Shown here: piece after piece, positions 9,310 to 18,792 of the stretch
Numbering within the stretch: position 1 is the stretch's first letter
Layout of the letters: each line of letters starts with the position of its first letter
From: Noviherbaspirillum sp. L7-7A
Lineage (GTDB): Bacteria > Pseudomonadota > Gammaproteobacteria > Burkholderiales > Burkholderiaceae_D
DNA length: 64,000 bases
Direction: 5' to 3'
NCBI RefSeq assembly: GCF_019052805.1
Contig: NZ_JAHQRJ010000001.1
Span: 1,488,001 to 1,552,000 of the forward strand
Made by a program: the position numbers and the translations under genes
Notes under the pieces: generated by a model
What the model was told of the DNA's origin: nothing
The model's input: the letters and a program-made list of their open reading frames with translations, nothing else
The model's database searches: none

Positions 9310-10662
9310 TCATATGCTGGCATTCTCCTCTTCCTTTATTGGCATGGGCATGGCATCGGCAGTGATGATGGTCTGCGACACGGATTTCCCGATGCTGACC
9401 AGATAAAGCATGTCCTCCAGCGTTTGCTGACGCCTGGCGATGGCGGGAACGTTCCGCTTACCAGCTATCCTGGCTGCTTTTTCTGCCTTTTCCGTGCTGC
9501 GCGCAACAGGCGGCATAGGTTTCTCATGGCGGTTTGCTGCAGATCGACTTATCTGCAATTTTGTTGCACGATTTACTTTAGGTGCCTGCACGTTACGTCC
9601 ATTATTTGCCATGAGGACAAACCGGCTGGGGCTATCCGGCAATACCGGGATGCGGAAAGTTACCGCCTGACGCCCTGGCTGAAATGACATTGCATGACTT
9701 GGCTGCCGGACCGGCAAGGGGGAAAACTCGGGTTGCAACGGTAACCTGGATGGAGAGGAACATGCAGGAGACCGCGGGCTCCTTGGCTTGCGCGCACACT
9801 TGGATGGCAGTTGTTTATCCGGTCGCAAGCCATCGACCAACCAGTCAACCGCAGCAACCCATTCGAAACTGCGCTCATTGATTAGGCCATTCTTTCTTGC
9901 TAGTTGCCAACGGTCGATGAACACATACGGCAAATCCCCTTTCATCGACGCACGCAGACAATCAAAAAGCTTGCCCTTGTCAACACCCTGAACATTCTTC
10001 TCTTCAGCAATAAAACTGGCCACAGCTGCCGTGAACAAGGCAATACAGCAAGAAATTGTTTTCATATCCTGATTCTGGTCCTGCGGCTGGCGCAGCAGCA
10101 CCGGCAGGCTTTCCAGCGTCCCGGCGCTTACGCAGAAATGCAGAAGCCGGATACGATGATCAATATGTGTAGCGGCCAAACCGGCGGCGCCGGTCTTGCG
10201 CAAACTGGAAGATTTGACCGGCTTGGCCGGTGAATGCAGAAAGGAACGCTTTCTGCCACTACTGGCGAGGAAAGTGATATCGCTGGAAACATGGGCCACC
10301 TTGATATCATGCCGGCCTGTACGGGCAGCCCGTTGTTGCAGTCTTTGCACTGCCAAACGGCCTGGAGAACCCATCCGTTTCAGTCGTTCAGGGGTGAGGT
10401 TGCTTGCAGCCTGAAGCAGCGCCCTTTTGACAACTGCACGTTCGTTATCGATTTCGCCACGGGAAAAAACGCGTCTGATGATGGCATCCGACCTGGGTTG
10501 CAGATACAGGCTGACATTGGCGACCTGATAAACGCCCCGCAGCCTGTCACCATCCACCGCGCCGGTCACCAGATCCTGAAGATGGCTGCATTTGACCTCA
10601 TCATCCTGAATGGAAAGAGTGACTTTTTTCTCGGTTGCAGTGGGAGTGGTATGGGTAATCAT
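9310..10662 (-). CDS. Unknown protein, candidate type III effector
   Basis: About 450 residues; I do not recognise the family. The ATG at 10660-10662 follows GGAA at suitable spacing; an ATG six codons upstream is also possible. The N-terminus is rich in Thr and Ser (MITHTTPTATEKK), as in many secreted effectors. A helical middle part follows, with RLKRMGSPGRLAVQRLQQR. A hydrophobic stretch lies near residue 220 (TISCCIALFTAAVASFIA). A long basic, Ser/Pro-rich region (about 290-400) looks disordered. It is the last of four minus-strand genes that include a CesT-like chaperone (11336-11800). That context is the only reason for the effector idea. Base composition is less GC-rich than the neighbours, which hints at transfer. 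Confidence 0.5.
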   Translation of the reverse strand: MITHTTPTATEKKVTLSIQDDEVKCSHLQDLVTGAVDGDRLRGVYQVANVSLYLQPRSDAIIRRVFSRGEIDNERAVVKRALLQAASNLTPERLKRMGSPGRLAVQRLQQRAARTGRHDIKVAHVSSDITFLASSGRKRSFLHSPAKPVKSSSLRKTGAAGLAATHIDHRIRLLHFCVSAGTLESLPVLLRQPQDQNQDMKTISCCIALFTAAVASFIAEEKNVQGVDKGKLFDCLRASMKGDLPYVFIDRWQLARKNGLINERSFEWVAAVDWLVDGLRPDKQLPSKCARKPRSPRSPACSSPSRLPLQPEFSPLPVRQPSHAMSFQPGRQAVTFRIPVLPDSPSRFVLMANNGRNVQAPKVNRATKLQISRSAANRHEKPMPPVARSTEKAEKAARIAGKRNVPAIARRQQTLEDMLYLVSIGKSVSQTIITADAMPMPIKEEENASI

Positions 10663-10789
10663 CGGCGTTCCAGTAAGCATTGAGCAACTGGCCGATGTTA
10701 TTGATTGACTCGGATGAGTTACCTTGAATGCCGCTGGCCAGCCGCATGGAGCGGCTGTGTAACCCAAATGGAAAGCTGGTTCGGCTAAT

Positions 10790-11248
10790 TCAAACCATCA
10801 GGGGACGATTGCGCAAACCGTTTTCCTGAAGCAGCGATCGCATTTCGCCGGATCGGTCGGGCAAGGATTCCGGCGCGCCGTTTGATGCCAGTAACGCGCT
10901 CACGGCATCGACATCATTAAATTGCAAGGCCGTGCTTTGCACGACATTTCCCACGCCGTTGCTTGGCGGAACATCCTGGAATGGCTTTTGTTTTTCCAGA
11001 GCAGCATCCTTATTGCCAAGGACGTTTCTCTTGAAGAAAAATCCATTTATTTCCTGGAATAAAAAAATTTCCGGTTCCGTGATGACCAGGTTTGCAGGCG
11101 GTGCCGCCGGTACTATTTTCCGAACTGGCTCGCCTGTGTTGCCATCGACATCCTTTTTCGGGCCAACACCATAGTAATCTGGCGAAATCATTTCAAGCCA
11201 ACGAAGGCTTTCCTTTGTTTTTTTCAACAAATCGGCAGAGATAGACAT
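10790..11248 (-). CDS. Unknown 152-residue protein of the chaperone cluster
   Basis: No family recognised. The ATG at 11246-11248 (MSISADLLKKTKES) follows GGGAAA and is preferred to an upstream non-ATG start. The sequence has an amphipathic N-terminal helix, a hydrophobic patch (IFLFQEINGFFFKRN) and a polar C-terminus. There is no signal peptide or membrane helix. It lies 87 bases downstream of the CesT-like gene and 127 bases upstream of the 450-residue gene on the same strand. It may be a secreted substrate or an accessory protein. This is inference from position only. Confidence 0.55.
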   Translation of the reverse strand: MSISADLLKKTKESLRWLEMISPDYYGVGPKKDVDGNTGEPVRKIVPAAPPANLVITEPEIFLFQEINGFFFKRNVLGNKDAALEKQKPFQDVPPSNGVGNVVQSTALQFNDVDAVSALLASNGAPESLPDRSGEMRSLLQENGLRNRPLMV

Positions 11249-11335
11249 GATGTAATTTCCCAAGTGAAGAAAAAATTCTGCACAAAAACTGGTCAATTAT
11301 TTCCAGGCTCGCGCAGCCTGATCTTCAGTAACCAT

Positions 11336-11800
11336 TCAAACAAAGCTGCTCAATCCCGGCAGCGCTGGCAAGTCATTCGAATCGGTGGCGTCTGTCTGTG
11401 CAATATAACTGCGCCAGGCGCGGGCGACTTGGGAAAGCTTGCGAAGTTCTTCCTGAAAATTTTGCAGTTCAGGTTCTATGCTGCGCCATTCGCACAGAAG
11501 CGTCGCACTGCCTTCCGGACCACCCAATGCCATTGTCAGGCCCGCGTTTTCTTTCCAAAGGAGATTGTACGAAAGCATTAACTGGCACACATCAAGGCGT
11601 CGTTGCGGGACAGGCATGCCCAGTTCGGTTGAGAGAATCAGGCGATCGGGGTCTGCCGCGTATTCTATGAAGATGATGGAGGTGTCATTCAGTTGTAGCG
11701 CCCAGCTATCTTCACCGTACTGGACCAGGGCATCAATATCAGGCGTCTGCGGACCAATCTCCTGCATGATCAATTGAACTGTGTCACGGTATGCTGGCAT
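11336..11800 (-). CDS. CesT-family type III secretion chaperone-like protein
   Basis: A 154-residue acidic protein. The start is ATG at 11798-11800 with AGGAG before it. The order of elements fits class I type III chaperones: an N-terminal helix (YRDTVQLIMQEIG), two strands with a central WALQLNDTSIIFIEY, a DRLILSTELGMPVP strand-turn, a helix (VCQLMLSYNLLWKENAG), a strand pair (LTMALGGPEGSATLLCEW) and a long final helix (LQNFQEELRKLSQVARAW). These chaperones dimerise and deliver effectors to the secretion ATPase. No secretion apparatus gene is in the window. The neighbours at 9310-10662, 10790-11248 and 11866-12408 are the natural candidates for its clients. Confidence 0.72.
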   Translation of the reverse strand: MPAYRDTVQLIMQEIGPQTPDIDALVQYGEDSWALQLNDTSIIFIEYAADPDRLILSTELGMPVPQRRLDVCQLMLSYNLLWKENAGLTMALGGPEGSATLLCEWRSIEPELQNFQEELRKLSQVARAWRSYIAQTDATDSNDLPALPGLSSFV

Positions 11801-11865
11801 GGCGCTCCTGGCTTGAAAGAATTCCGGCCGGCGGCCGCAAACGAGCCATGTGTACTAATCGGGAG

Positions 11866-12408
11866 TTAATCAGTTCCAGCATCTTCAAGACCGCCATGAA
11901 CTGTTCGTGGTTTCGAAAGCAGGAACAACCTGTCAATGAGATTTTCAATGGCTTTTATTTGCTTCAGAGTCAACCCTGATGCGGAAAGATCATCATGATC
12001 ACCGGTAGATTGTAAAAAATGACGCTTCCCATGGTCCGGCAATGACGACTGTGGCATTGCATTCATGGTTTTTTTATAAATCCTGGAAAGGATTGTTAAT
12101 GGCGGAGACAGCCAACCAGCACGCGCGCCATAATCCTCCTCGAATTGCTCTTCAACATTACGCAGTGGTTCAACAGCGCCTGGCATCCCGGACACCTGCT
12201 GAAGGATGACGTCAACAGCTACTTGCGCTGCGAGGCGATCGCGCAGCGGCACATCGCTGACGCAAAGGGTAGTAGCGTCGGCTGTATAAAGCATCACCAT
12301 GCCATCTGCGGCGGACACACCACCAAGAATGCTATTTGACGGCAAGGATTGAATAAAAAGCGCCAGTTCTTCCACTGTCGTGCAGGTACTAACAGCCAGT
12401 TGCCTCAT
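11866..12408 (-). CDS. Unknown 180-residue protein, first gene of the chaperone cluster
   Basis: No family recognised. The start is strong: ATG at 12406-12408 with AGAGGAG upstream. Residues 1-90 (MRQLAVSTCTTVEELALF, then LPSNSILGGVSAADGMVMLYTAD) look like a small alpha/beta domain and could itself be a divergent chaperone. The C-terminal half is polar, with a late helix (LKQIKAIENLIDRLFLLSK). It heads the cluster and is 65 bases upstream of the CesT-like gene. An AT-rich upstream region with a TTGTTC/GAACAA dyad (12514-12532) may hold the promoter. Confidence 0.6.
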   Translation of the reverse strand: MRQLAVSTCTTVEELALFIQSLPSNSILGGVSAADGMVMLYTADATTLCVSDVPLRDRLAAQVAVDVILQQVSGMPGAVEPLRNVEEQFEEDYGARAGWLSPPLTILSRIYKKTMNAMPQSSLPDHGKRHFLQSTGDHDDLSASGLTLKQIKAIENLIDRLFLLSKPRTVHGGLEDAGTD

Positions 12409-12513
12409 TCGCTCCTCTAGCCTGTTTATCAGATGCGTTTACCAAGCAAATCCAGCGCAAAAAATTTCATGACATTTACAGCATGAATCGATTTCGTCGC
12501 GAATATAAAAAGT

Positions 12514-12532
12514 TTGTTCATTTATCGAACAA
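12514..12532. promoter_or_regulatory. Dyad TTGTTC-N7-GAACAA, operator or weak terminator
   Basis: Six-base inverted repeats separated by seven bases lie between the end of the hybrid kinase gene and the start of the chaperone cluster, in an AT-rich gap (12409-12547). Read on the minus strand, the stem is followed by ACTTTTT. It could therefore be a weak terminator for the kinase gene rather than an operator. The sequence alone does not decide. Confidence 0.4.
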
Positions 12533-12547
12533 TTTTTCATGTGAAAT

Positions 12548-15500
12548 TTATGTGTTTGACCACTTTTTCATCAATAAAAGTAATTGATTTACATCAACTG
12601 GTTTAGTAATGTAGTCAGACGCACCAGCCGCAAGACATTTTTCCCTGTCACCTTTCATTGCCTTGGCCGTCAGCATGATGATCGGCAAAGTTTCGAATCG
12701 CTCCACACGACGGATTGCACGTGTGGTGTCATAACCGTCCATTTCCGGCATCATCACGTCCATCAGAACGATGTCCACCGTCGCGCCACTTTCCAGCAAT
12801 TCAATGCCTTCCCTGCCATTCTCGGCAAACAGCACGCGCATCTGATGCCGCTCCAGAACAGAACTGAGCGCAAAAATATTGCGCAAATCATCATCGATAA
12901 TCAGCACCTGCCGGCCAGCCAGGCCATGCAGATTTTCTATTTTCTCCATGCCGGGCGACATCAGCTGCTTCGGCATGTCATCGCTGTCATGGCTTAGCCC
13001 CAGCAGACGGGAAGTTGCCTCCAGCAGGCGGGCTGGCGAACGGGCATCCTTGATGACGATGGTTTTTACTAAGGTCTGCAATCGTGCCGCCTGCTCCTTA
13101 TCGATTTCAGTCGCGGTGTGGATCACGACGGGCAAGCCGCGCAAATGCTCTTCCCTGGCAATCATGTCCAGCAAATCATAGCCATCGATATCGGGAAGAT
13201 TGAGATCGAATACCATGCAATCAAATGGCGCCGACTGCAGCGCCTGCAATGCCTGGCTGCCGCTTTCCACTGCGACCACCCGCACTCCCGGCTGGCTCAT
13301 CAGCGCGCAGATGGCATCACGCTGCGTTGCATCGTCCTCGACGATCAATAAGCTGGGCCTGGCATCCATCAAGATGGTTTCCGCCGGCAAGGTATCCGGC
13401 ACGGCCACTGATGGCGAAGCTTCATCCGTCTGGATAAGCAATGCGGGCCCGTGCATCAGCCTTTGCGGCAGGTAGAGGGTAAACGTGCTGCCGGCGCCCA
13501 CTTCGCTGCGGACCTGGATTTCGCCGTCAAGCAGGCGGGCCAGTTCACGGCTGATCGACAGGCCCAACCCGGTACCCCCATACTTGCGCGCCGTGCTGCC
13601 GTCAGCCTGCTGGAATGCCTCGAAGATCAGTTGCAGCTTGTCGGCGGCAATGCCAACACCCGTATCGCTCACCGAGAACGCCAATACCGCGTCTGCCCGC
13701 GACAAGCCTGCATGGCCTGGCGTCCAGCCCGAGCGTGCATGAGCGACCGATAGCGTGACCTTGCCCCTGGCGGTGAACTTGAAGGCATTGGCAAGAAGGT
13801 TTTTCAGTATCTGCTGCAGCCGGACGATATCGGTGGCGATGGTCGGCTGCAGGCCAGCAGCCAGGTCAACCGAAAATGCGAGATGCTTCATATCGGCGAT
13901 ATGACCAAAAGTGCGCTCGACATAGGTGCGCAGGTCCGCCAGCGGATACTGCGCCATTTCCAGGGTGACCGTTCCCGACTCGATCTTGGACAGGTCGAGA
14001 ATATCGTTGATCAACGTTAGCAGGTCGCTGCCGGATGCATGGATGGTGCGGGCAAATTCCACCTGACGCGGCTTCAGGTTGCCCTCGGGGTTATCGGCCA
14101 ATTGCTGCGCCAGGATCAGCAGGCTGTTCAATGGCGTGCGCAGCTCATGCGACATGTTGGCCAGGAACTCGGACTTGTACTTGGATGACAGCGCCAGCTG
14201 CGTGGCCTTGTCTTCCAGAGCCAGCTTGGCCTGTTCCACCTCGCGGTTCTTGCGTTCGACCTCGATGTTCTGTTCCGACAGCAGCCGCGCCTTTTCCGCC
14301 AGTTCCATATTGGTCTGCTGCAGTTCCTGCGCCAGCGACTGCGACTGGCTCAACAGGCTTTCGGTACGGCTGTTGGCCTCGATGGTGTGCAGTACCACGC
14401 CTATCGATTCCATCAGTTGGTCAAGGAAGGAAAGATGGGTATCGGTAAAGCGTTCCAGCGACCCGATCTCGATCACCGCCTTGACCTGCTGCTCGAACAG
14501 GATGGGCATCACGACAATGCTGGCTGGCGGCGCCGATCCCAGCCCCGAGGAAACCTGCACATAATCGCGCGGCACCTGCTTGAGCCAGATGCGGTTCTTC
14601 TCGAGGGCGCACTGCCCTACCAGTCCTTGCCCCAGCGCCAGCGTATCCGCCATGCCGTTGGCGACGCGGTAGCCATAGCCGGCGATCAAGTGCAGCCGGG
14701 CATCGCGGCCCTGGTCGTCGAGCAGATAGAACACGCCATGATGGGCCGATACCAGCGGCGCCAGCTCGGACAGGATCAATGCGCTCATCGTGCCCAGGTC
14801 GCGCTGGCCCTGCAACAGGCGGGTGAAACGGGTCAGGTTGGTCTTGAGCCAGTCCTGCCGCGCATTTTTCTGCGTGGTCTCCTTGAGGTTGCGGATCATC
14901 TCATTGATGTTGTCCTTCAGGTGCGAGACCTCGCCGCGTGCCCGCACCTGGATCGAACGCGACAGGTCGCCGCGGGTTACTGCGGTGGCGACATCCGTGA
15001 TTGCGCGCACCTGCGTGGTCAGGTTGGCGGCCAGCTGATTGACGTTCTCGGTCAGGTCCTTCCAGGTCCCGGACGCACCCGGCACGTTGGCCTGGCCGCC
15101 GAGCCGGCCTTCGGTGCCAACCTCGCGCGCCACGCGGGTGACCTCCGCGGCGAAGGCGCTCAGCTGGTCCACCATCACATTGATGGTGTCCTTCAGTTCC
15201 AGGATTTCGCCCTTCACATCCACGGTGATCTTCTTGGACAGGTCGCCCCGAGCCACCGCCGTGGTAACCGCCGCAATGCTGCGCACCTGCCCGGTCAGGT
15301 TGGATGCCATTGAATTGACGTTGTCAGTCACGTCCTTCCAGATGCCGCTCATGCCGCGCACCTGCGCCTGGCCGCCGAGCCGGCCTTCTGTGCCGACCTC
15401 GCGCGCTACCCGGCTGACCTCGGAGGCAAAGGCGTCAAGCTGGTCCACCATCACATTGATGATGTTCTTCAGTTGCAGCATGTCGCCGCGCACGTCGGCA

Positions 15501-15895
15501 GTGATTTTCTTTGACAGGTCGCCGTTGGCCACCGCGCCGATCACGACCGCCATCTCAGTGGTGGGACGCGCCAGGTCGTCGATCAGGTCATTGACTGCCT
15601 GTACCGTGTCGGCCCAGCCGCCCATCGCGGGCGGCATCGGGGAGCGCTGGGTCAGCCGGCCTTCCTGCCCGACCGCCTTGCTTACCCGGCCTATGCTCTC
15701 GGCCATCCACTGGTTCATCGCAATGATGTCGTTGAACGCGTCGGCGATCTTGCCATGCATGCCGGCGCCGTCAACCGGAAGGCGCACCGTGAAATCGCCG
15801 CGCCTGAAGGCCATCAGCGCTTGCAGCAACTGCGCCTGATCGGTTTCGGGGGATGTGATTAACAGATTCGGTTCGGCGCTCATGTCATTCATCAT
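12548..15895 (-). CDS. Soluble multi-HAMP hybrid sensor histidine kinase
   Basis: A 1115-residue cytoplasmic hybrid kinase with no membrane segment. Residues about 20-340 contain repeated HAMP units, with near-identical blocks such as [26 protein letters not shown] and [17 protein letters not shown] domain follows (about 355-500), then a coiled coil (505-570), HisKA with H583 in [11 protein letters not shown], and HATPase (about 690-810, DTGVGIA and GGTGLGLS). Two receivers close the protein, with phosphoacceptors D897 and D1046. The first receiver has IKD where KP is usual; the second is canonical. Stacked HAMP arrays of this kind are known from osmosensing-type kinases. It lies 32 bases after the receiver-GGDEF-EAL gene, so the two are probably one operon. 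It lacks its own Hpt. Confidence 0.9.
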   Translation of the reverse strand: MMNDMSAEPNLLITSPETDQAQLLQALMAFRRGDFTVRLPVDGAGMHGKIADAFNDIIAMNQWMAESIGRVSKAVGQEGRLTQRSPMPPAMGGWADTVQAVNDLIDDLARPTTEMAVVIGAVANGDLSKKITADVRGDMLQLKNIINVMVDQLDAFASEVSRVAREVGTEGRLGGQAQVRGMSGIWKDVTDNVNSMASNLTGQVRSIAAVTTAVARGDLSKKITVDVKGEILELKDTINVMVDQLSAFAAEVTRVAREVGTEGRLGGQANVPGASGTWKDLTENVNQLAANLTTQVRAITDVATAVTRGDLSRSIQVRARGEVSHLKDNINEMIRNLKETTQKNARQDWLKTNLTRFTRLLQGQRDLGTMSALILSELAPLVSAHHGVFYLLDDQGRDARLHLIAGYGYRVANGMADTLALGQGLVGQCALEKNRIWLKQVPRDYVQVSSGLGSAPPASIVVMPILFEQQVKAVIEIGSLERFTDTHLSFLDQLMESIGVVLHTIEANSRTESLLSQSQSLAQELQQTNMELAEKARLLSEQNIEVERKNREVEQAKLALEDKATQLALSSKYKSEFLANMSHELRTPLNSLLILAQQLADNPEGNLKPRQVEFARTIHASGSDLLTLINDILDLSKIESGTVTLEMAQYPLADLRTYVERTFGHIADMKHLAFSVDLAAGLQPTIATDIVRLQQILKNLLANAFKFTARGKVTLSVAHARSGWTPGHAGLSRADAVLAFSVSDTGVGIAADKLQLIFEAFQQADGSTARKYGGTGLGLSISRELARLLDGEIQVRSEVGAGSTFTLYLPQRLMHGPALLIQTDEASPSVAVPDTLPAETILMDARPSLLIVEDDATQRDAICALMSQPGVRVVAVESGSQALQALQSAPFDCMVFDLNLPDIDGYDLLDMIAREEHLRGLPVVIHTATEIDKEQAARLQTLVKTIVIKDARSPARLLEATSRLLGLSHDSDDMPKQLMSPGMEKIENLHGLAGRQVLIIDDDLRNIFALSSVLERHQMRVLFAENGREGIELLESGATVDIVLMDVMMPEMDGYDTTRAIRRVERFETLPIIMLTAKAMKGDREKCLAAGASDYITKPVDVNQLLLLMKKWSNT

Positions 15896-15927
15896 TTCTC
15901 GTCAAGCGCATCGCCGCGAGGAAACGG

Positions 15928-17760
15928 TCATGCGCTACTGGTCTGGGACATCTGCCGCAGCAGGAACTCCGGCGGCAAAGGTTTGCTGTAGTAATAGCCC
16001 TGGTACTCGTCGCAGCCAAGGGACTTCAGAAGCGCCAGCTGTTCCGGCGTCTCCACGCCTTCGGCCACTACCCGCAGTGCCAGCGCGCGCGCCATGTTGA
16101 CCACGGCGGCAACAATCGCGGTATCGCCGGCGCTCTTGCCAAGGTCGCGCACGAAGGACTGGTCGATCTTGAGGATGTCGATCGGCAGCGCCTTGAGTAC
16201 CGACAGCGAAGAATAACCCGAGCCAAAATCATCAATGGCGATGGTGATGCCGCCCTCGCTCATCTCGCGCAGCATGGCGCTGGAGCGCTCAAGGTCGCGC
16301 ATCAGCAGCGACTCGGTGATTTCCAGCTGCAGAAGACGAGGAGGCAGGCCAAGCTCGCACAGCAGGCCAAGCACATGGGCCGGCAGGTCCGCGTCGATCT
16401 GGGGCAAGGCGATATTGATGGAAATCGGCAGGTTGGCCATGGTTGGGCACTGCTGCCAGGCGTGGGCCTGGGCGCAGGCGGTCTGCACGACCCAGCGGCC
16501 TATCGGCGCCAGCATGCCGCCGTCAGCGGCCTGCTGCAGGAACTGCGCGCCATGCACCAGACCCAGGCGCGGATGGCGCCAGCGCAGCAGCGCCTCGAAG
16601 CCCACCACCCTGGACGTCATGATGTCGACCTTGGGCTGGAAATGCAACTCGAATTCATCGCGCTCCAGCGCCCGCTGCAATTCCTGCTCGAGCAGCACGC
16701 GTTCCTGCACGCGGGCATTAAGCTCTTCATGGAAGAACTGGATGCTGCCGCGGGCCTGCTGCTTGGCGTGATACATCGCCATGTCGGCATGCTTCATCAG
16801 CATCTGCACCGAGTCGCCATCCTGCGGAAACAGGCTGATGCCTATGCTGACCGAAGTCTTCAGCGCATGCAGGCCGACCTCGCAGGGCGGCGTATTGGCC
16901 TGCACGATCTTGCGCGCCACGGCTGCGGCGTCGGGATAGTCGGGAAGTCCTTCCATCAGCACCACGAACTCATCGCCACCCAGGCGCGCCACCACATCGG
17001 ATTCACGCACAGCGCCGGATATCCGGGCCGCGACCTGAACCAGCAACGCGTCGCCGACATCGTGGCCGAGCGTGTCGTTGATGGTCTTGAAGCGGTCCAT
17101 GTCGAGGAACAGCACCGCCAGGCCCCGGCTGGTCCGGTTGGCGCGGATGATGGCCTGATCCAGCCTTTCCATCAGGGAGCGCCGGTTATACAGGCCGGTC
17201 AGGGGGTCCCGCGTGGCGAGTCCGTGGGCGCGCTCTTCCGCCTGCCGGCGCTCCACGATCTCGGCCTGCAGCGCGGCATTGATCTGCTTTAAGTCCTTCA
17301 TGCGCTGGACCTGAAGGTCTCGATTGAGCTCCGCCAGTTCCTCGGCCTGCCGTTGCAGCAGCAGGTTCTTCTTGGCCAGCTCGACAAAGACCGCCACCTT
17401 GTTCTGCAATATCTGGGGAATGATGGGGGTAAACAAATAGTCTACCGCGCCCTTCTGATAGCCCTTCAGACGATGCATTTCATCAGCGTAGTGGGCAGTA
17501 ACGAAGATGATGGGCACTGCTGCCGAGCGCGGATGGGAATGGATGATCTGCGCGGTCTCGAAACCGTCCATGCCGGGCATGCTGACATCGAGCAGGATGA
17601 CCGCGAACTGCTGCTGCAGCACATGGCGCAAGGCTTCCTCGCCGGACTGGGCAGTCACCACCTCGAAATCGGACTCGCCTTGCTTGCCCAGAAGGACGCT
17701 TTCCAGCGCCAGCAGGCTGGGTGGATGATCATTGACGAGCAGGACTTTGGGCTTAACCAC
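15928..17760 (-). CDS. Receiver-GGDEF-EAL c-di-GMP protein with altered receiver
   Basis: A 610-residue protein. The receiver (1-120) has D58 in LLDVSMPGMDG and T88. The acidic pair is changed to Asn-Asp (VN10D11), and the usual Lys before Pro is Thr111 (YLFTPI), so phosphorylation control may be weakened. The GGDEF domain is intact (GGDEF 261-265) with an inhibitory RxxD site at 252-255. The EAL domain has E389 in FEALLRW, DDFGSGYSSL and a late EGVET, so it is probably an active phosphodiesterase. Both synthesis and breakdown of c-di-GMP are possible. It is the first gene of an operon with the hybrid kinase and is likely controlled with it. Confidence 0.9.
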   Translation of the reverse strand: MVKPKVLLVNDHPPSLLALESVLLGKQGESDFEVVTAQSGEEALRHVLQQQFAVILLDVSMPGMDGFETAQIIHSHPRSAAVPIIFVTAHYADEMHRLKGYQKGAVDYLFTPIIPQILQNKVAVFVELAKKNLLLQRQAEELAELNRDLQVQRMKDLKQINAALQAEIVERRQAEERAHGLATRDPLTGLYNRRSLMERLDQAIIRANRTSRGLAVLFLDMDRFKTINDTLGHDVGDALLVQVAARISGAVRESDVVARLGGDEFVVLMEGLPDYPDAAAVARKIVQANTPPCEVGLHALKTSVSIGISLFPQDGDSVQMLMKHADMAMYHAKQQARGSIQFFHEELNARVQERVLLEQELQRALERDEFELHFQPKVDIMTSRVVGFEALLRWRHPRLGLVHGAQFLQQAADGGMLAPIGRWVVQTACAQAHAWQQCPTMANLPISINIALPQIDADLPAHVLGLLCELGLPPRLLQLEITESLLMRDLERSSAMLREMSEGGITIAIDDFGSGYSSLSVLKALPIDILKIDQSFVRDLGKSAGDTAIVAAVVNMARALALRVVAEGVETPEQLALLKSLGCDEYQGYYYSKPLPPEFLLRQMSQTSSA

Positions 17761-17920
17761 GGCATTCTCTTCTCTTGTCGGATAACCTTAGGCGAAACCC
17801 CGGCATCGCGCACCGCTGCAGTCGGGCAGATCGCTTATTTTGCTTCAGCACTTGGGCGAAGACTTGATGCAACGCAACGCAATGATGTTTTAAGGAAACC
17901 TAGGGCGCATGTTAAAACTC

Positions 17921-18529
17921 TCAGAACGACGAGCCTGGCTCTGCCAAAAATGCCGTTTCCTCAGGGGAGGATTGCCGGCCCAATATGGCGTTGCGATGCG
18001 GGAAACGCCCGAACCGCTCGATGACGTTTCGGTGTCTTACTGCATACGTCAGGAAGCCGCGGTACTGCTCCATCACGGGCTGTGGCACGGCCTGGACCAG
18101 TGCGGTAAACAGCATTACCGCATGGTCCTGGTCCGCCATCGATTCAGAATGCTCCAGCGGCAGATAGAAAAACACCCTCTCGATCGGCTTCAATGCCTTG
18201 TCATCGTCACGTTTCAGCCCGGCCAGGCATAACTGACGGGCCAGCGGGTCCGAAGCAAATGCCCCTGGCGTGCCGCGAAAGATATTGCGTGGAAGCTGGT
18301 CGGTAAGCAGGATCAGCGCCAGGCGCCCCTGCGCGCTGTCATTCCAGTGTTCCAGCTGGCCAGAGCGCGCAGCTGTCGCAAGCGGACCGAAACGCTCTGT
18401 CAGTTCCGCGTCCAGCGCGGCATCCTTGCTCCACCATAATTTCCCCTGCCGCTGCCCGGATGCGTCATCGACAATGCCGCCAAACCAATAATCATGAAGG
18501 GATTGCGCCGTTTCCATGGAAGTCTTCAT
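17921..18529 (-). CDS. DUF924 family protein
   Basis: About 202 residues matching the DUF924 family: an early HDYWFGG, then KLWWSKD, LILLTDQLPRNIFRG and a FLTYAVRHRNVIERFGRFPHRN-type C-terminal block seen in pieces. The fold is an all-helical TPR-like one, and no reaction is established. The start is uncertain: ATG at 18527-18529 or four codons later at 18517, with no strong ribosome site for either. It stands alone between a signalling operon and a divergent lipoprotein gene. Confidence 0.85.
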   Translation of the reverse strand: MKTSMETAQSLHDYWFGGIVDDASGQRQGKLWWSKDAALDAELTERFGPLATAARSGQLEHWNDSAQGRLALILLTDQLPRNIFRGTPGAFASDPLARQLCLAGLKRDDDKALKPIERVFFYLPLEHSESMADQDHAVMLFTALVQAVPQPVMEQYRGFLTYAVRHRNVIERFGRFPHRNAILGRQSSPEETAFLAEPGSSF

Positions 18530-18792
18530 ATTGCAAAAGCGCATTCTAGCGACGAACCAGGACGATGACACTCCCTAAAGTAGGGTAATACCGAGCCCGA
18601 TTCATCAGCCACTTTATGGAATCGCATTGGTATCGGAATTGGCCCTTGCAGGCTGGTCTGTACCACAGGACCAAGCCGCCAAGCTCTTGCGCAAACCCGA
18701 TTCTCCGAAAAGTTGCCGATGCTATTCTCTATTCCATCTGGAAATGTTTCCAATTTGGGATCAACAGAGAGCTTATTCAGCACGGGGAAAAC

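Noticed and set aside
9253-9687. Plus-strand frame of 144 codons
   Set aside because: It overlaps the 450-residue minus-strand gene and has no ribosome site or recognisable pattern.
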